DNA from: Paramacrobiotus richtersi
Lineage: Eukaryota; Tardigrada; Eutardigrada; Parachela; Macrobiotidae
Direction: 5' to 3'
Assembly (NCBI GenBank): GCA_034698045.1
Contig: JAQGAU010001237.1
Span: 1 to 20,380, forward strand
DNA: 20,380 nucleotides
Shown here: piece by piece, positions 1-10,287 of the stretch
Position numbering within the stretch: the stretch's first letter is position 1
Layout of the letters: the number at the start of each line of letters is the position of its first letter
Notes under the pieces: model-generated
Told to the model about the DNA's origin: nothing
The model's input: only the letters and a program-made list of their open reading frames with translations
Databases searched by the model: none
Translations under genes and position numbers: made by a program

Positions 1-445
1 CAATTTAAGTCCCCCTCCATATTCAATGCCGGCAATTAAGACTCCCGTGCCGAACCGTCTCCGGCAATTAAGTCCCCCCAAGCTACAGCATTTAACACAT
101 TACTGGCAACTAATTCCCCCACCACCTGCAGCACCGAAAATGTTACCGACAATGAAGTGCCCTCTTCCTACAGTACCCAAAATGTCACCGACAGTTCAGT
201 ACCCTCACTCAAACAGTATCAAATCCGTCACCGGCACTTAAATCGCCCTCAACCTACTGTACCCAGACATCACCGGCAATTAAGTCCCCTCTAGCTACAG
301 CGCCCGAAACACCACCGGCAATTAGGTCCCCCTTCCCACAGTACTCAGACATCGCCGGCAATTAAGTCCCCTCTAGCTTCTGCACCCGGAACATCACCGG
401 CAATCAAGTACACCCTAGTTAAAGAAACTCGACAATTATGTGTCC
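1..445. repeat. Decayed minisatellite, about 42-bp unit, about 10-11 copies
   Basis: The motif CCGGCAATTAAGTCCCC returns every 40-43 bases. Clear unit starts lie near 29, 61, 104, 146, 188, 231, 273, 315, 354 and 399. The second half of each unit reads roughly CTAGCTACAGCACCCGAAACAT. Units differ by substitutions and 1-3 base indels, so the array is old. It begins before the left edge of the window and fades after about 445. Because 42 is a multiple of three, a stretch near 26-241 stays open with a Pro-rich 14-residue rhythm, but the frame is not kept over the whole array. I therefore treat it as non-coding satellite DNA. Confidence 0.85.
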
Positions 446-630
446 CTGTAGACGACACCGCCGGCGGTTAAACCGAAATTGTGTAATGCGGATATTGGTC
501 ACAGTGGTTGCGGTGGTGGCGCTTGGTGGCGGATCTTGGATCGCCACGATTTTCGAGCATACGTCATAGGTCCTTGCGGTCACCAAGTGTGCGCAAGGGT
601 TACGTTTTTGGCGATGGTTACAGGGGGGAC

Positions 631-682
631 CCGGCAAAAAAGTCCGGGGGGACTTTTTGGCGGGGGGGACTTTATTGCCGGT
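631..682. repeat. Inverted minisatellite motifs with G-runs (hairpin-prone)
   Basis: A forward motif CCGGCAAAAAAGTCC (631-645) is followed, after a G-run, by the reverse-complement-like GACTTTTTGGC (651-661). A second reverse copy, GGACTTTATTGCCGGT, lies at 667-682. These are the same core motif as the 42-bp minisatellite to the left, now present in both orientations and able to pair as a hairpin. Runs of five to seven G lie between them. Confidence 0.6.
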
Positions 683-689
683 CACAGAC

Positions 690-2480
690 GATCACTTAAA
701 TTCTGTTTCAACAGTACGAAAACGCGAATTGATGACATCGGGTCTTTCGTTTCACTTGATTTCTGAGTCTTCAGCAGAATCAAGTCCTAATCAGGATTAG
801 TTATTTACGGCAAGGTGTCGTATGATTTGTCTTCGTAGGACTTGGAATGCAAAAAGCAAGGTGACAACAATGCGACAGAATTATAACTAGACACACCGCT
901 TAACACTACACATAGCGGTACATATTTATGTGACAATGCAGAGTCAAGGCCGTTCGTGTACGAATCATGCACCTAATCATTGCCATCGAACAACCTCGAA
1001 TGACCCAAATACGGTTTTCGCACATGCTGAAAAGATTTTTTGGAGTTTTATCGTTAGGTGAGGGTCTCCGTAGATGTTTATGAGTTGTAGAGATGCAGAA
1101 CCTTGACAGTGTCAGGCTCTGATCCGGGATTCCAGTTCCAATAAATTCTGATTTTGTACTAGCAGTAACATACCCGTACACCTACCGTGCAAACTGCCCG
1201 TGCTGTTTTGTAGTGTCTTCAATGAAGCGGAGTTATCTACTGCTCCCGAAACAAAGAAACAGAAGCAGACTGAAGCGTAGTTTTATAACCCAAGAAACCT
1301 ACCTATCCACATTCGTTTGCGTGTAGAGTGCTGCATTGTAACCAAGCTACCCGTATGCCGAGAAAGAATTATGACATACTTGTTAAGCTGCTGTATACTC
1401 TGTTCAAATCAATCGTTGCAGAAGGCTCTGAGTTATCTCCATGTTGAACCATTATCTGAAGATATTGTAAGCAAAACTGAAGCTTGGTTTATTAGGGAGC
1501 GTGATTTCGGTTTCCTCACTTTGTCACCTTTTCAGCTTCGCTTAAAAACAACTGATTCTGCATAGTGTACTAGAAAAAAATAAGACGAAACTGTGATGTT
1601 ACTGTCTGTTACAGCTGACATATTCACTCATTTCAGCATTCAGTCGCCCGGTTACAGCTTTACCCGCTTGTCATCAGCAAACCCGACCAAACTCGGCCTT
1701 GGTCAGCGATCCTTTCAGTGTTCGTTGCGTTCATAATGCACAAATCGAGCTGATAACAACATATCGCTCAGTACACTTTAACCATGCACAACATCTCCGG
1801 CAAAATGTACGTTGCACGAACTCCGTCCAGTACTAGTGTTAATCAGACTGTAACTGTGCGCGTAACATACAAAGCTACAGGGACAGTAGACTAAAGACAC
1901 AGTAAAGGCTCCATTTTTTGGGGACTTGACTTTCAAACGGGATAGATTGCCGATCAACGATGATATGCTTTCGCGATTTACACCGTAATTATCAACAAAC
2001 CATCAAAAGTACAGCGCCAGCCGCCAGTGCAAATCGTAGAGGTACTGACATGATAGATCTAATTAGATCTATAGTCACATTCCAGCGCTTCGAAAACGTA
2101 CACTTAAAATTTTGTGGTCTGCGAGTTATTTTTTTTTGTAGTTCATGTGAAATCGTTGTACAATTCTAGATGTGCAGCAGATGAGAACCAGTACTTTGAT
2201 TGGGTCTGATGATCCACGTAAAATCTGCGGATCATTTCCTGTACGCACAACCATCGCAGCTGTACCACTGATAAATGCAAAATCGACAAAAATACATAAT
2301 AATATAACATAGATAGAAACAAATGACCTTTCAGTGGAAAGGGCATGATATGTAAATACAGGAACTCATTATCATTTGACAAAGGCACAATATAACGGAA
2401 AACGTCGCGTTTGTTGCCGGAAAGAGCATCGGCAGCAACATTGGTGCATCCAGAGTGTAAGCTTCATACGGGAATTGAAT
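690..2480. other. No recognisable gene
   Basis: The open frames here are short, overlap on both strands and show no family resemblance. The longest candidate is 1317-1565 plus, 82 codons, which matches nothing I know and lacks convincing splice context. The only structured element I see is the 20-bp palindrome at 2053-2072, listed separately. Confidence 0.5.
2053..2072. repeat. Perfect 20-bp palindrome
   Basis: The sequence ATAGATCTAATTAGATCTAT equals its own reverse complement, with nested AGATCT sites and a central AATT. It stands alone in gene-poor DNA. It could be a dimeric transcription factor site or chance in AT-rich sequence. Confidence 0.7.
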
Positions 2481-2489
2481 AGTACTGCT

Positions 2490-3385
2490 AATTGTAGTCA
2501 TCATCGTAATCGTTGTCGTAACAATAAGTACCGGACATCTCTTCTCGCCATGTAACGTGTTCATCCCCATCAATGTAGCGATCCCGCTTTCTTTCTCCCA
2601 GATGATGGCAGAGAGCCAGTACCGTCACGACTCCACGGCAATACTAGCTAATCCAGCATTCGAAACAAATCTGGAATCTCCTGGCTGCCACTTTCGCAGC
2701 ATCTACAGATACACATATAATTTGTGGGATATTTTAGTGTCAACCAACGGGTCCAACGCACTGTTTAATTTTACCTTTGTATTTGTATGAATAGATGCAC
2801 ATGATAAAGTATACAGGACTGTACAAATATGCAGTCAGTAAATGCAATTTAACAAACTTATATGATGCAGTCATGGACACTACAGTGTAGTGTACTACAT
2901 CCTGCAAACTGTATTTACTGATTGCACTGTTACCTTAATGACACTCTCTCGCCCCAGAGGAAACTTTCTTGGCAGAAATCCATCAGATAACCGCGAACAA
3001 ATCGAGCTGCGCCTGGGACAAGTTCCAATTCCGGACACACCTCCTCAAAGATATTCAAGACATACTCCAGCTTGACTTCTTTCTTGGTGTTTATCACGCC
3101 CTTAACAACTGTCAATCCCACCTCATATGGAACGGTGTAATACCGCTGCCATGGACGAGGACGATAGTAAGTGCCCAGCCAGTTCCGTTCATCTTGTGCG
3201 TCGAATAAAGCCAGCAAGTTCACGTGTTCACGTACGAGTTTCTCGCAGACATGTGCCTATTCTGCACGAAACCTTAGCTGCAGTGAGTTGGAGTAATCCA
3301 ACAGATCATCCGCCCACACAGTCCGGTGAGACAGCACCCTTACCGGCACTTTGATCGTCTTGACTTTCATCATTCCGACCACTAT
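2490..3385 (-). pseudogene. Copy A: truncated FMRP-Fbox family pseudogene
   Basis: This is the 3' part of the gene family seen whole in copy C. The exon 2 remnant runs from about 3385 to 2934 and ends in a kept donor (AAG|GTAACA). After a 231-bp intron, exon 3 starts at 2702 behind a CTGTAG acceptor. The protein reads closely with copy B (RTVWADDLLDYSN, then GVINTKKEV and LNIFEEVCPELELVPGAARF). It is dead: a TAG replaces the Trp codon in the conserved TEWADICEK region, exon 3 has a 10-base deletion after IAVES that shifts the frame, and a second gap removes several residues before it. The FMRP-like exon 1 and the F-box are missing altogether, since homology stops near 3385. The tail still ends in Tyr/Asp-rich codons and a TAG near 2490. 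Confidence 0.85.
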
Positions 3386-4019
3386 TTACAAATCGCTCGG
3401 CTATTTGAGTCATAAATGCAAGTATTTTTCACTTTAAAGTTCAGCCACTGGTTGCTGAAATATTCCAATTCGGCATATGCTGAAATCGAGCGTACAGACG
3501 CTTTTAGAAAAGACAGACGCCAGCTCATTAGTCCAAAAGAATGAAAGCAACAAGTGAATCTACAGACAAAGAACATTTTTAATTGTTCAGTTTGAACCGC
3601 GCGCAACTGGACGGTTTCGCGATCAAATATTTCAAGCGCGCCCAGATGGACGTGTCCTTGCAATGAATGTACTTACTCTATGTACGTTACTGTACATTTT
3701 TCTGTAGACTTGCCCGCGAGAAGGCGCACGAATGGAGATTGAAGTGAGCCTGCTTAAAGTTGAAGCAAATCGTGATGCAACACTCAGACGCACCGAGATG
3801 AAGATAATTATGTATGTATGTACGCGTATCGACTTCATCTCTTCAACCTCTCGAGCCGCTCTTCGACAAGTCAACCTATTCCGTACTTTGCTTTGTGGTT
3901 CTCCGAATTCCGTCGCTCTGTTGTCGAAACTCTACCACAACATGTCGGAATCTGCCGGGATGCCGGCATTCTCCCAGAAAAAGGCAACATTGACTGCCAG
4001 TAAATTAGTTCACTGTTCG
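3386..4019. other. Spacer between copies A and B, no gene seen
   Basis: Homology to the gene family ends abruptly at about 3385. Overlapping open frames on both strands (for example 3732-4025 plus and 3382-3874 minus) are short and look random. A stretch at about 3553-3595 resembles one near 8540-8580 and another near 13898-13920 (core TTGTTCAGNTTGAACC), which hints at a dispersed repeat of unknown type. Confidence 0.4.
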
Positions 4020-4256
4020 CTTTGATGCGTAAACGAACGAAGTTCCAGTAACAGCCAAACGCAAAATCGGCAGCAGTTCTGCATTGTAACAAAAGCATAT
4101 ACGAAGGACCTGCACAAATACAGTCACAACAAAAAGAATTAATAAAGTACACGTCCATACAGCCCAAGGTTTCGAACCGCCGTAACCGACGTTAATCTTG
4201 GTCTTAATTACGGCAATTGATCTAGATAATATTATGGTACTGCTTTCGGCCCCATG
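4020..4256 (-). repeat. 3' flank of copy B, duplicated downstream of copy C
   Basis: The DNA just beyond the stop codon of copy B aligns with that beyond copy C (about 9825-10050). Shared words in the same order include ATGCGTAAACGA / ATGCGCAAACGA, CGCAAAATCGGCAGCA / TGCAAAAGCGGCAGCA, and a TAGAT...TATGGTACT block close to the stop codon. Identity is around 70% by eye. The duplication that made B and C therefore included the downstream region. Confidence 0.55.
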
Positions 4257-7200
4257 CTAATCGGAATTGTAACCGTAGCCGTCGTAATCGTAACCGTAAT
4301 CGTCGTGATTGTAACCGTCGTGACCGTAACCGTCATGATCGTAACCGTCATCGGAATCATAAATATCGGACATCTCTTCCTGCCACGTTAGGGGCTCATC
4401 CTCATCAATGTAGCGATCTCGCTTTTTTGCTCCTAGGTGATGACAAAGAGCCAGTACCGTTAGTTTCCTTAACGACTCAACGGCAATGCCAGCTAAGTAA
4501 TCCTTATTCCGTTCAGCATTCGAGCAAAATCTGGAATCTCCTGGTTGCCATTTCCGCAGCATCTACAGATACACATAATTAGTTGAAAATCAACTAATTA
4601 GTTGAAAATCAACAGTGTACCCATTCCTACATTATCCAGGTTGTATGCATTGTTACCTTGATGGCACTCTCGCGCCACAGAGGAGAACTTTCTTGACAAA
4701 CACCCATCAGATAATCGCGAACAAACCGAGCTGCGCCTGGGATAAGTTCCAGTTTCGGGCACACTTCCTCAAAGATATTCAACACAGACTCCACTTGAAC
4801 TTCGTCCTTGGTATTAATCACGCCCCTAACAATTGTCAATTCCATCTCGTATGGAAAAAAAAACACAGCCTTTATTGCGTCATGGTCCCTATAAACAGCT
4901 TCATTCAGGCGTGGCATAATACCGCTTCCACTGACGAGGACGATGGTGAGTGTTAAGCCAATTCCGCTCATCTTGCGCTTCGAATAAGGCCCGCAAGTTC
5001 ACCTGTTCAAGTACGAGTTTCTCACAAATATCTGCCCATTCTGTGCGAAACGTTAGCTGAAGCGGGTCGGAGTAATCCAGGAAATCATCCGCCCAGACAG
5101 TCCGGTGAGACAGCACCATTACCGGCACTCTGATGTTTTTGGCTTTCAACATTTCGACTACTGTGCGGAAAGGAGCTGAAATGTCGGAATTTGTGCCAGT
5201 TAGCACGAGTATGCGGGTGCGACCGTTGACAACTTTGTGCACGGTCCAGGCCAACTCGTGTTCGTCCTTATATTTCGCAAGATCGATCTCCACTCGCCAT
5301 GCTGATGCCAGAAGACCGTTCCATTTCCGACAAACATGACGACATTTGATCTGCTCGTCTGCATCCAAGAACGAAAACATTTTCATGATTATCTCCGCCC
5401 GCACGACTTTGTTGATGCAAGATGAGGGCGTGCCGAGCACGTCAAGTAGTTTTGGGAAATTTTCCTAGAACCAGAACGGTCGATCATCAGCGCGGTTCGA
5501 CACCTGTAAAAATCAATGCTAATCTTGAACCAATGCCTACTTCTACCGAGCTGAACGGCCAATGACGAAGTTGTGTGACAGTGCAGCGGCCAGAAGGTGC
5601 AGACAAGTTTATGTGTAGATCGGACAAAGTCACAAGCGTGCTGTACAGTTGATGAGCCTGCGTAGAAATAAGAACAAATCAGAACGGTGGCCAACGAACA
5701 ACCACAAATACGAAAATCAAAACCGGTCAAGTGACGTCGCTTCCGTTAGAACTCGGAATATTGCACAGATAACGGAATAGCGCCACTTGGACAGTGTGTC
5801 TGTTGTGGTTTGTATGTGCTCACCTGAATCAGGTGACCTGATCATTGTAAGTCTGGCCACGGCCCTTTTTCTGCCTGGATTGGTGTTTTTTCTGCGCTAT
5901 CTCATAACTGTCTGTTTACACGGAGAAATTTGGTACTTTTCGCATAGGGCTGCGCTAATTTCGGGAACAGAATGCAAAAAGAACCAATGGAATCGGTTGA
6001 CCTGTGACCTTTGAAAATTGCTGATCGGTTCAGGTGCAAGCTTAACATGGCGTTGAATATGACTCACGACTCAAAGTCGCTCTATCATTATAATTATTAT
6101 AGTGTTGTAGTACCTAGTTCAAAAGATCAACAAGCATTCCAAGTGTTGGGAAACGTTTACAGGCGACAGAACGTGCCAAAAAGAATAATATTGCACGGCT
6201 TGTTTACCTTCTGCTTTACCAGATTCTGTTGGCCGCGGCTAGGTTGCTTTCTGTTTACGTCTAGCGATCTCAGAAGTCTGAAACTGGTCTACACAATCCG
6301 TGACATAATTAGACTACTTTATTCTACAAATAAAACACCCAGGGCTTAATTTTCGTATAACTATTTCTGTCACCGTCCAAAGGTACTGCAATTTTTTATT
6401 TTGGTGCAGCTACATATCGAAATCTAAAGGCATTAATTTTTAACAGCCGCTCAGGAGATGAAATGCAAACCAGAAGAGTAATACCAGAGTGCAGAAAGCG
6501 GCTACGTCACCGTGACACTGACCAAAAAATTTCACAAATTTTGAGATTTCCCTAGTCTGTCAGATCTCTTGTTGTGCCCCGTTATGAGCGACATATGTCG
6601 CCCAATGCGGCCTTCGTCGCCTGCGCATTTTGCGGTGTTTACACTTTACGGAATCACTGTTGCTGTAGCGTTACCACATGTAGTGAATAGTAAAATAGTC
6701 ATCGAAAGGAGAAGTGCAGCGCGACAATAATTCTGAAAATACCAGCAGCCAGCTCTACGATATGCGAACACTATTTCTATGAATACCTGAAAACCAGGGA
6801 CGACATTATGATATAAACCACGGTTTCAAGGTCACTTGCAGTGTTAGTAGTAAATCAAGGCAGCACTCTCGAGGTATACTCTTATTGTATACAGTAAGTG
6901 AGTAAGCAGTGGTTTGTTTGAGACTTACACACTGTAATGTTGTTATGCGGTCCCAAATACTCTGGCAAAGATATGTCAGCTTTTTGTCTTGAACTGCAAT
7001 CCCCAGTGTCCCAGTGCATTGATTCCAGATTCGAAAGAAATCGCTTCTTTTCGTCATAGTCAGCAGTGTCTGGTCTTCAGGTAGCTCCATCTCGTATTTG
7101 AAGCATCTATTTCGGTGTTTCGTTACCGGCACGCTACAAATTCTCTTCATTGGCACAACTTCTTGTACAGTTTTGTCCCCTAAATCGACTGCCACAAAAG

Positions 7201-7468
7201 CGTAAGAATCATTATAGCCCGCAAGGATTTTGGAGGGAAACCACACCTGCATCAGTACTTCCACAGAGCTTCCGGGATGGAAATCATCGCTCTGGGATCG
7301 CTGCCAACATTTCCTGCTGGGTATCGAGTCCGCGCGATGTCCCGGATAGCCAAAATCGACCGTGAAACAACGCTGCGAATCCACGTCTATAACCATACCA
7401 CGACGGATCAATCCGTCTTCCCCCTCGACATCCACAGCACGCCAATACCAGAAATCGTCTTCCATCAT
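4257..7468 (-). CDS. Copy B: FMRP-type Agenet/KH0 + F-box protein, exon 2 interrupted
   Basis: There are three exons on the minus strand: 7468-6929 (180 codons), 5464-4657 and 4562-4257. Donors are TGT|GTAAGT and AAG|GTAACA; acceptors are TTCTAG|GAA and CTGTAG|ATG. All outer boundaries are phase 0, exactly as in copy C. Exon 1 carries two Agenet/Tudor-like domains and a KH0-like segment related to FMRP (SDFFRIWNQCT near its end). Exon 2 opens with the F-box (IIMKMFSFLDADEQIKCRHV) and a roughly 200-residue domain. Exon 3 is the charged Tyr/Gly/Asp tail. Relative to copy A, exon 2 has 55 extra bases that end the frame after RYYATPE. Either B is a recent pseudogene, or a 34-base GT...AG stretch at 4922-4889 is spliced out. 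That removal would give 539 codons, close to the 530 of copy C. Intron 1 is 1464 bp and intron 2 is 94 bp. Confidence 0.7.
4576..4613. repeat. 19-bp tandem duplication inside intron 2 of copy B
   Basis: The unit TAATTAGTTGAAAATCAAC is present twice with no differences and no spacer, so the event is recent. Each unit is itself an inverted repeat (GTTGA-AAA-TCAAC, extended by TAATTA across the junction). The duplication fills 38 of the 94 intron bases, and without it the intron would be 75 bp. Confidence 0.9.
4858..4915 (-). other. 55-bp insertion in exon 2 of copy B (approximate limits)
   Basis: Aligned against copy A (3131-3137), copy B has exactly 55 additional bases between the codons for RYY and PYE. 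The insert has a run of nine A on the plus strand at one end and a TTTATAG on the minus strand within it. I see no clear target-site duplication. On the minus strand it brings a TGA into the reading frame. See the entry for copy B for the possible micro-intron. Confidence 0.75.
5465..6928 (-). other. Intron 1 of copy B, no nested gene seen
   Basis: This is 1464 bp between a GTAAGT donor and a TTCTAG acceptor, much longer than the 425 bp of the matching intron in copy C. Open frames inside (5389-5730 minus, 5787-6014 plus, 6011-6349 plus) are short and unlike known families. Copy C has nothing comparable, so extra sequence has entered here or been lost there. Confidence 0.55.
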
Positions 7469-8857
7469 TCTTTAAGAACTAATTATTGGAATTTAATGCT
7501 GTCTAGAACTGAATCAATTGAGAACTGAGAATTAAATACAAGATAATCAAGTCAGACACTTCCGGGTGTGCTGTGGTGGTTGGTAATTCACCATGTGTGC
7601 AGGAATGCACGAAGAGCAACTTACTGTGCTATACGCAGTGCGAACGATGCATCAACAAGTGCGGATGAGACGCTCTGTTGATTTAATAATCCAAATCCGC
7701 GCGTGCTTGTACAATACTTTAATTCCCACTACCGGTAGTAGAGAAAGTAGTTCAAAGTACACGGTTCGGTAGCACTCTTACATGATGATTCACTTCGTTG
7801 CATCAGTGAGTTTGCTTGTTGCTGCGGTACAAGTTCAAAGTTTTGAGATTATTAATTTTGAGCAAAAAAATGCTTTCGGGTTTCAGGTTGAAGTAATCAA
7901 TTGTTCTTTTAAAGGTTTTTCGGTTCGCATCACATATTATTGTAATGCAGACTTATGCAGTCCTGTACTGGTCAATGCCTTTTCAAAATTTCTCCGTTTC
8001 TTACTAAGATCAGGCTCTAAAAATTATTAACGCACATAATTAATCCGACATATTCAAAATGTTATTCAACAAACTCGCGTGTATTAAAATCACGCGTCGT
8101 ATAAGAGCGTACGCTAAGAAAACCACAACTGTACCAGAGCAAACAAGTAGGGTGAAGTAGTTAAGGTATCAGCGGCTTTAGTAAATAACTGCTGTCATTA
8201 TACGTAATAGGAACAGTTATAGCTTTTCTTTGGTAAAACAGTACAAGCGGGCTTATGCCGTATAAATACTTAACAGTTATAGGTAAGCATTAAATTATAT
8301 GTAAATTATATGTATGTACATAAACAAAATTGTATGTGCTCTGTTGTCGTAAATACTGTATGTAGAAGTTAGATGCCGTAATGCGCATAGGCGTATTTGT
8401 AGCTTGCAATGTGCATGGTTTTCTGAAGGTTTTTGTTATTTCTTAGGTATCTGAACTGTTTGAGAAGGTGTGAATAAAGTATGGAAATATGGATTAATAT
8501 TGCCAAAAGCTTGCTAGTCTGTCTACCGAAGTAAAATCAACAGCGAATCCGCAGAGAAAGAACAAATTTTGTTCTGTTTAAACTCTGAATCATATATAAG
8601 CTTACATAAGATTGATCTTGAAAGCTATCAGTGTACCAGATGATACAGAACTGTTTTATAAAGGTAGAATCAAACAGGAACGATGCATCGTGAACTACAG
8701 TTCCTGTTAATGGTCTGCCTACCAACGGCATGATATGCAGTAGTACAATAAGTCCAATACGTATGCTGCACGGCTATTAATTTGTTCTTATTTAAATAAA
8801 AAATCGGAGTGCGCATTAAAGAATTTCACTGCGCCAAGATTCAGGTTTTGTACAATA
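7469..8857. other. Intergenic, upstream of copy B, no firm gene
   Basis: This holds the presumed promoter of copy B at its left end. I recognise no protein-coding gene. A short cysteine-rich open stretch at about 7603-7671 is discussed under findings. A duplicated AAATTATATGT word at about 8293-8315 is the only local repeat I see. Confidence 0.45.
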
Positions 8858-9146
8858 CTGTAGTCCATCGAAACCAAGGGTAGGCTTTCCCACCCAGGCA
8901 GCCTGCCCGTACCAGGGGGGCATAGCAAATTCAGAACCATTCACCGTCCATACTGTACAGTTCACGCGGGGAAGAATCACTGGTAGCACAAACCAGCCTT
9001 CGCAACGCTACGCTTTTTGTTCCTCGAAATCGGTCAAAACTGAAACACTTGGCATTTGTTTCATCCTGAATCAATCTTGCCTAGTGATGGAGCAAAAGAA
9101 AGCGCAAAATGTTATGATAATTATGAGCCCAAGCAAGTGCGGATTC
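8858..9146 (+). repeat. Left arm of foldback element
   Basis: Pairs with 9266-9554. The inner boundary is set where GCAAGTGCGG(A/T)TTCA ceases to match. Confidence 0.9.
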
Positions 9147-9265
9147 AATGCGTTTTGCGGTTCTGTTTAGCATGGATCCTTACGGCAGGAGCCAGAACGG
9201 TTGAAAGTTGCGTCCGTAGAAACGCACGGTAACTGCAAATGCGTCGAATATCCTTCAGGTGCCAT

Positions 9266-9554
9266 GAAACCGCACTTGCTTGGGCTCATAATTATCATAA
9301 CATTTTGCGCTTTCTTTTGCTCCATCACTAGGCAAGATTAATTCAGGATGAAACAAATGACAAGTGTTTCAGTTTTGACGGATTTCGAGGAACAAAAAGC
9401 GTAGCGTTGCGAAGGCTGGTTTGTGCTACCAGTGATTCTCCCCCGCGTGAACTGTACAGTATGGACGGTGAATGGTTCTGAATTTGCTATGCCCCCCTGG
9501 TACGAGCAGGCTGCCTGGGTGGGAAAGCCTACCCTTGGTTTCGATGGATTACAG
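9266..9554 (-). repeat. Right arm of foldback element
   Basis: Reverse complement of the left arm with only scattered single-base differences. The open frame on its minus strand (9338-9580) is a by-product of the repeat and is not kept as a gene. Confidence 0.9.
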
Positions 9555-9824
9555 TAACCTTTCGTTGTTCTTTTCTTCATGAATATGTATTAATTACGAA
9601 AACTTCCTCATATTCGAAGTAAGGTTGGATACGGTAGAGGTACCTAGCGCGGTACAATGTAGATACGGTCGGCTAAGCGATTTAAACTGTAACTTCAATA
9701 ACCCATAGGGCGTACAGTACTTGTATGGTAAATGCTTTATTGTTAGTTTCCTAACTCACTTCCTTCTACGCCGCCAATTGAAACCCGCAAAGCAACCCAG
9801 ACCATCAGTTAATCAGCTGAATTC

Positions 9825-10050
9825 TCTTAATGCGCAAACGAGCGATGTCATAGTACCGATTAAAGTGCAAAAGCGGCAGCACCTGCGTCGTAAAATCAGT
9901 AAGCTATATAAGTATCTATACGAATGTATATAAACCCGAATCGGTTCGAAAGTAATAACGTGCTACTTCATGGAATATAACTAGGCTAGATTACGTTAAA
10001 ATGGTACTTTCATGCAAAACAAATTAAAGGTAATAGACGAGACAATCATG
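9825..10050 (-). repeat. 3' flank of copy C, duplicated downstream of copy B
   Basis: Aligns with 4020-4256 as described there. On the minus strand it is the likely 3' untranslated region of copy C. An AATAAA on the minus strand at about 9738-9733 could be the polyadenylation signal, some 310 bases past the stop codon. Confidence 0.5.
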
Positions 10051-10287
10051 CTAATCGGAATCGTAACCTTCGCCGTAATCGCCGTACCGATAAGAACGAG
10101 AGGGCTGCCATGGTTCGTCCTCCTCGACCACGTCTTCGCGAACCCGGTATCTTTCTGCCAGATGGTAACGTAGAGCCAGTACCGTTACCTTCCGTAACGA
10201 CTCGAGTGCGATGGTAGTCAAGTCATTGTGGTTCCATTCACCATTCGAACAAAATCTGGCATCATCTGGCTGCCATTTTCGCAGCAT
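10051..10287 (-). other. Copy C exon 3: conserved MLRKWQP segment and acidic Tyr-rich tail
   Basis: The exon begins right after TTTAG with MLRKWQPDDARFCSN, includes ESLRKVTVLALRYHL, and ends with acidic residues and GDYGEGYDSD. The Met is internal to the spliced frame and not a start. Copies A, B and D share this plan. In copy B the end is extended by repeats of the type (D/H)DGY, giving a 101-residue exon product. Copy D ends in NNEYNYN. Confidence 0.85.

Larger units (their letters stand above)
8858..9554. mobile_element. Foldback / long-TIR DNA element (non-autonomous), TA target site
   Basis: Two arms of about 289 bases face each other: 8858-9146 and 9266-9554, separated by 119 bp of unique spacer. 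The left end starts CTGTAGTCCATCGAAACC and the right end finishes GGTTTCGATGGATTACAG. Both outer ends are bordered by TA (8856-8857 and 9555-9556), as expected for a TA target-site duplication. Comparing the arms I count about six mismatches, so they are roughly 98% identical and the element is young or has been kept alike by gene conversion. It encodes no transposase and depends on an enzyme elsewhere. TA targets suit the Tc1/mariner group, but the ends are not diagnostic. A transcript through it would fold into a near-perfect double-stranded RNA. It sits between copies B and C. Confidence 0.9.

Noticed and set aside
26-241. 71-codon open frame with a Pro-rich 14-residue repeat
   Set aside because: It is a product of the 42-bp minisatellite period. 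The frame is lost in neighbouring units and no splice or start context supports a gene.
3553-3595. Dispersed repeat shared by 3553-3595, 8540-8580 and 13898-13920
   Set aside because: The common words (AGAGAAAGAAC, TTGTTCAGNTTGAACC) are short and align over too little length to define an element by eye.
4901-4971. A separate gene starting at the ATG near 4971 on the minus strand
   Set aside because: It is only the shifted frame of exon 2 of copy B downstream of the 55-bp insertion; its C-terminal part matches copy A exactly in register.
5389-5730. 113-codon minus-strand open frame at the end of intron 1 of copy B
   Set aside because: It overlaps the splice acceptor and the start of exon 2 in another frame, and has no counterpart in copy C.
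9338-9580. 80-codon open frame on the minus strand
   Set aside because: It lies almost wholly within the right arm of the foldback element, and the other arm would encode the same words. It has no known domain.
10051-10287. Exon 3 as an independent small gene starting MLRKWQP
   Set aside because: In copies A, B and C the ATG directly follows a splice acceptor and is in phase with the preceding F-box exon, so the Met is internal.
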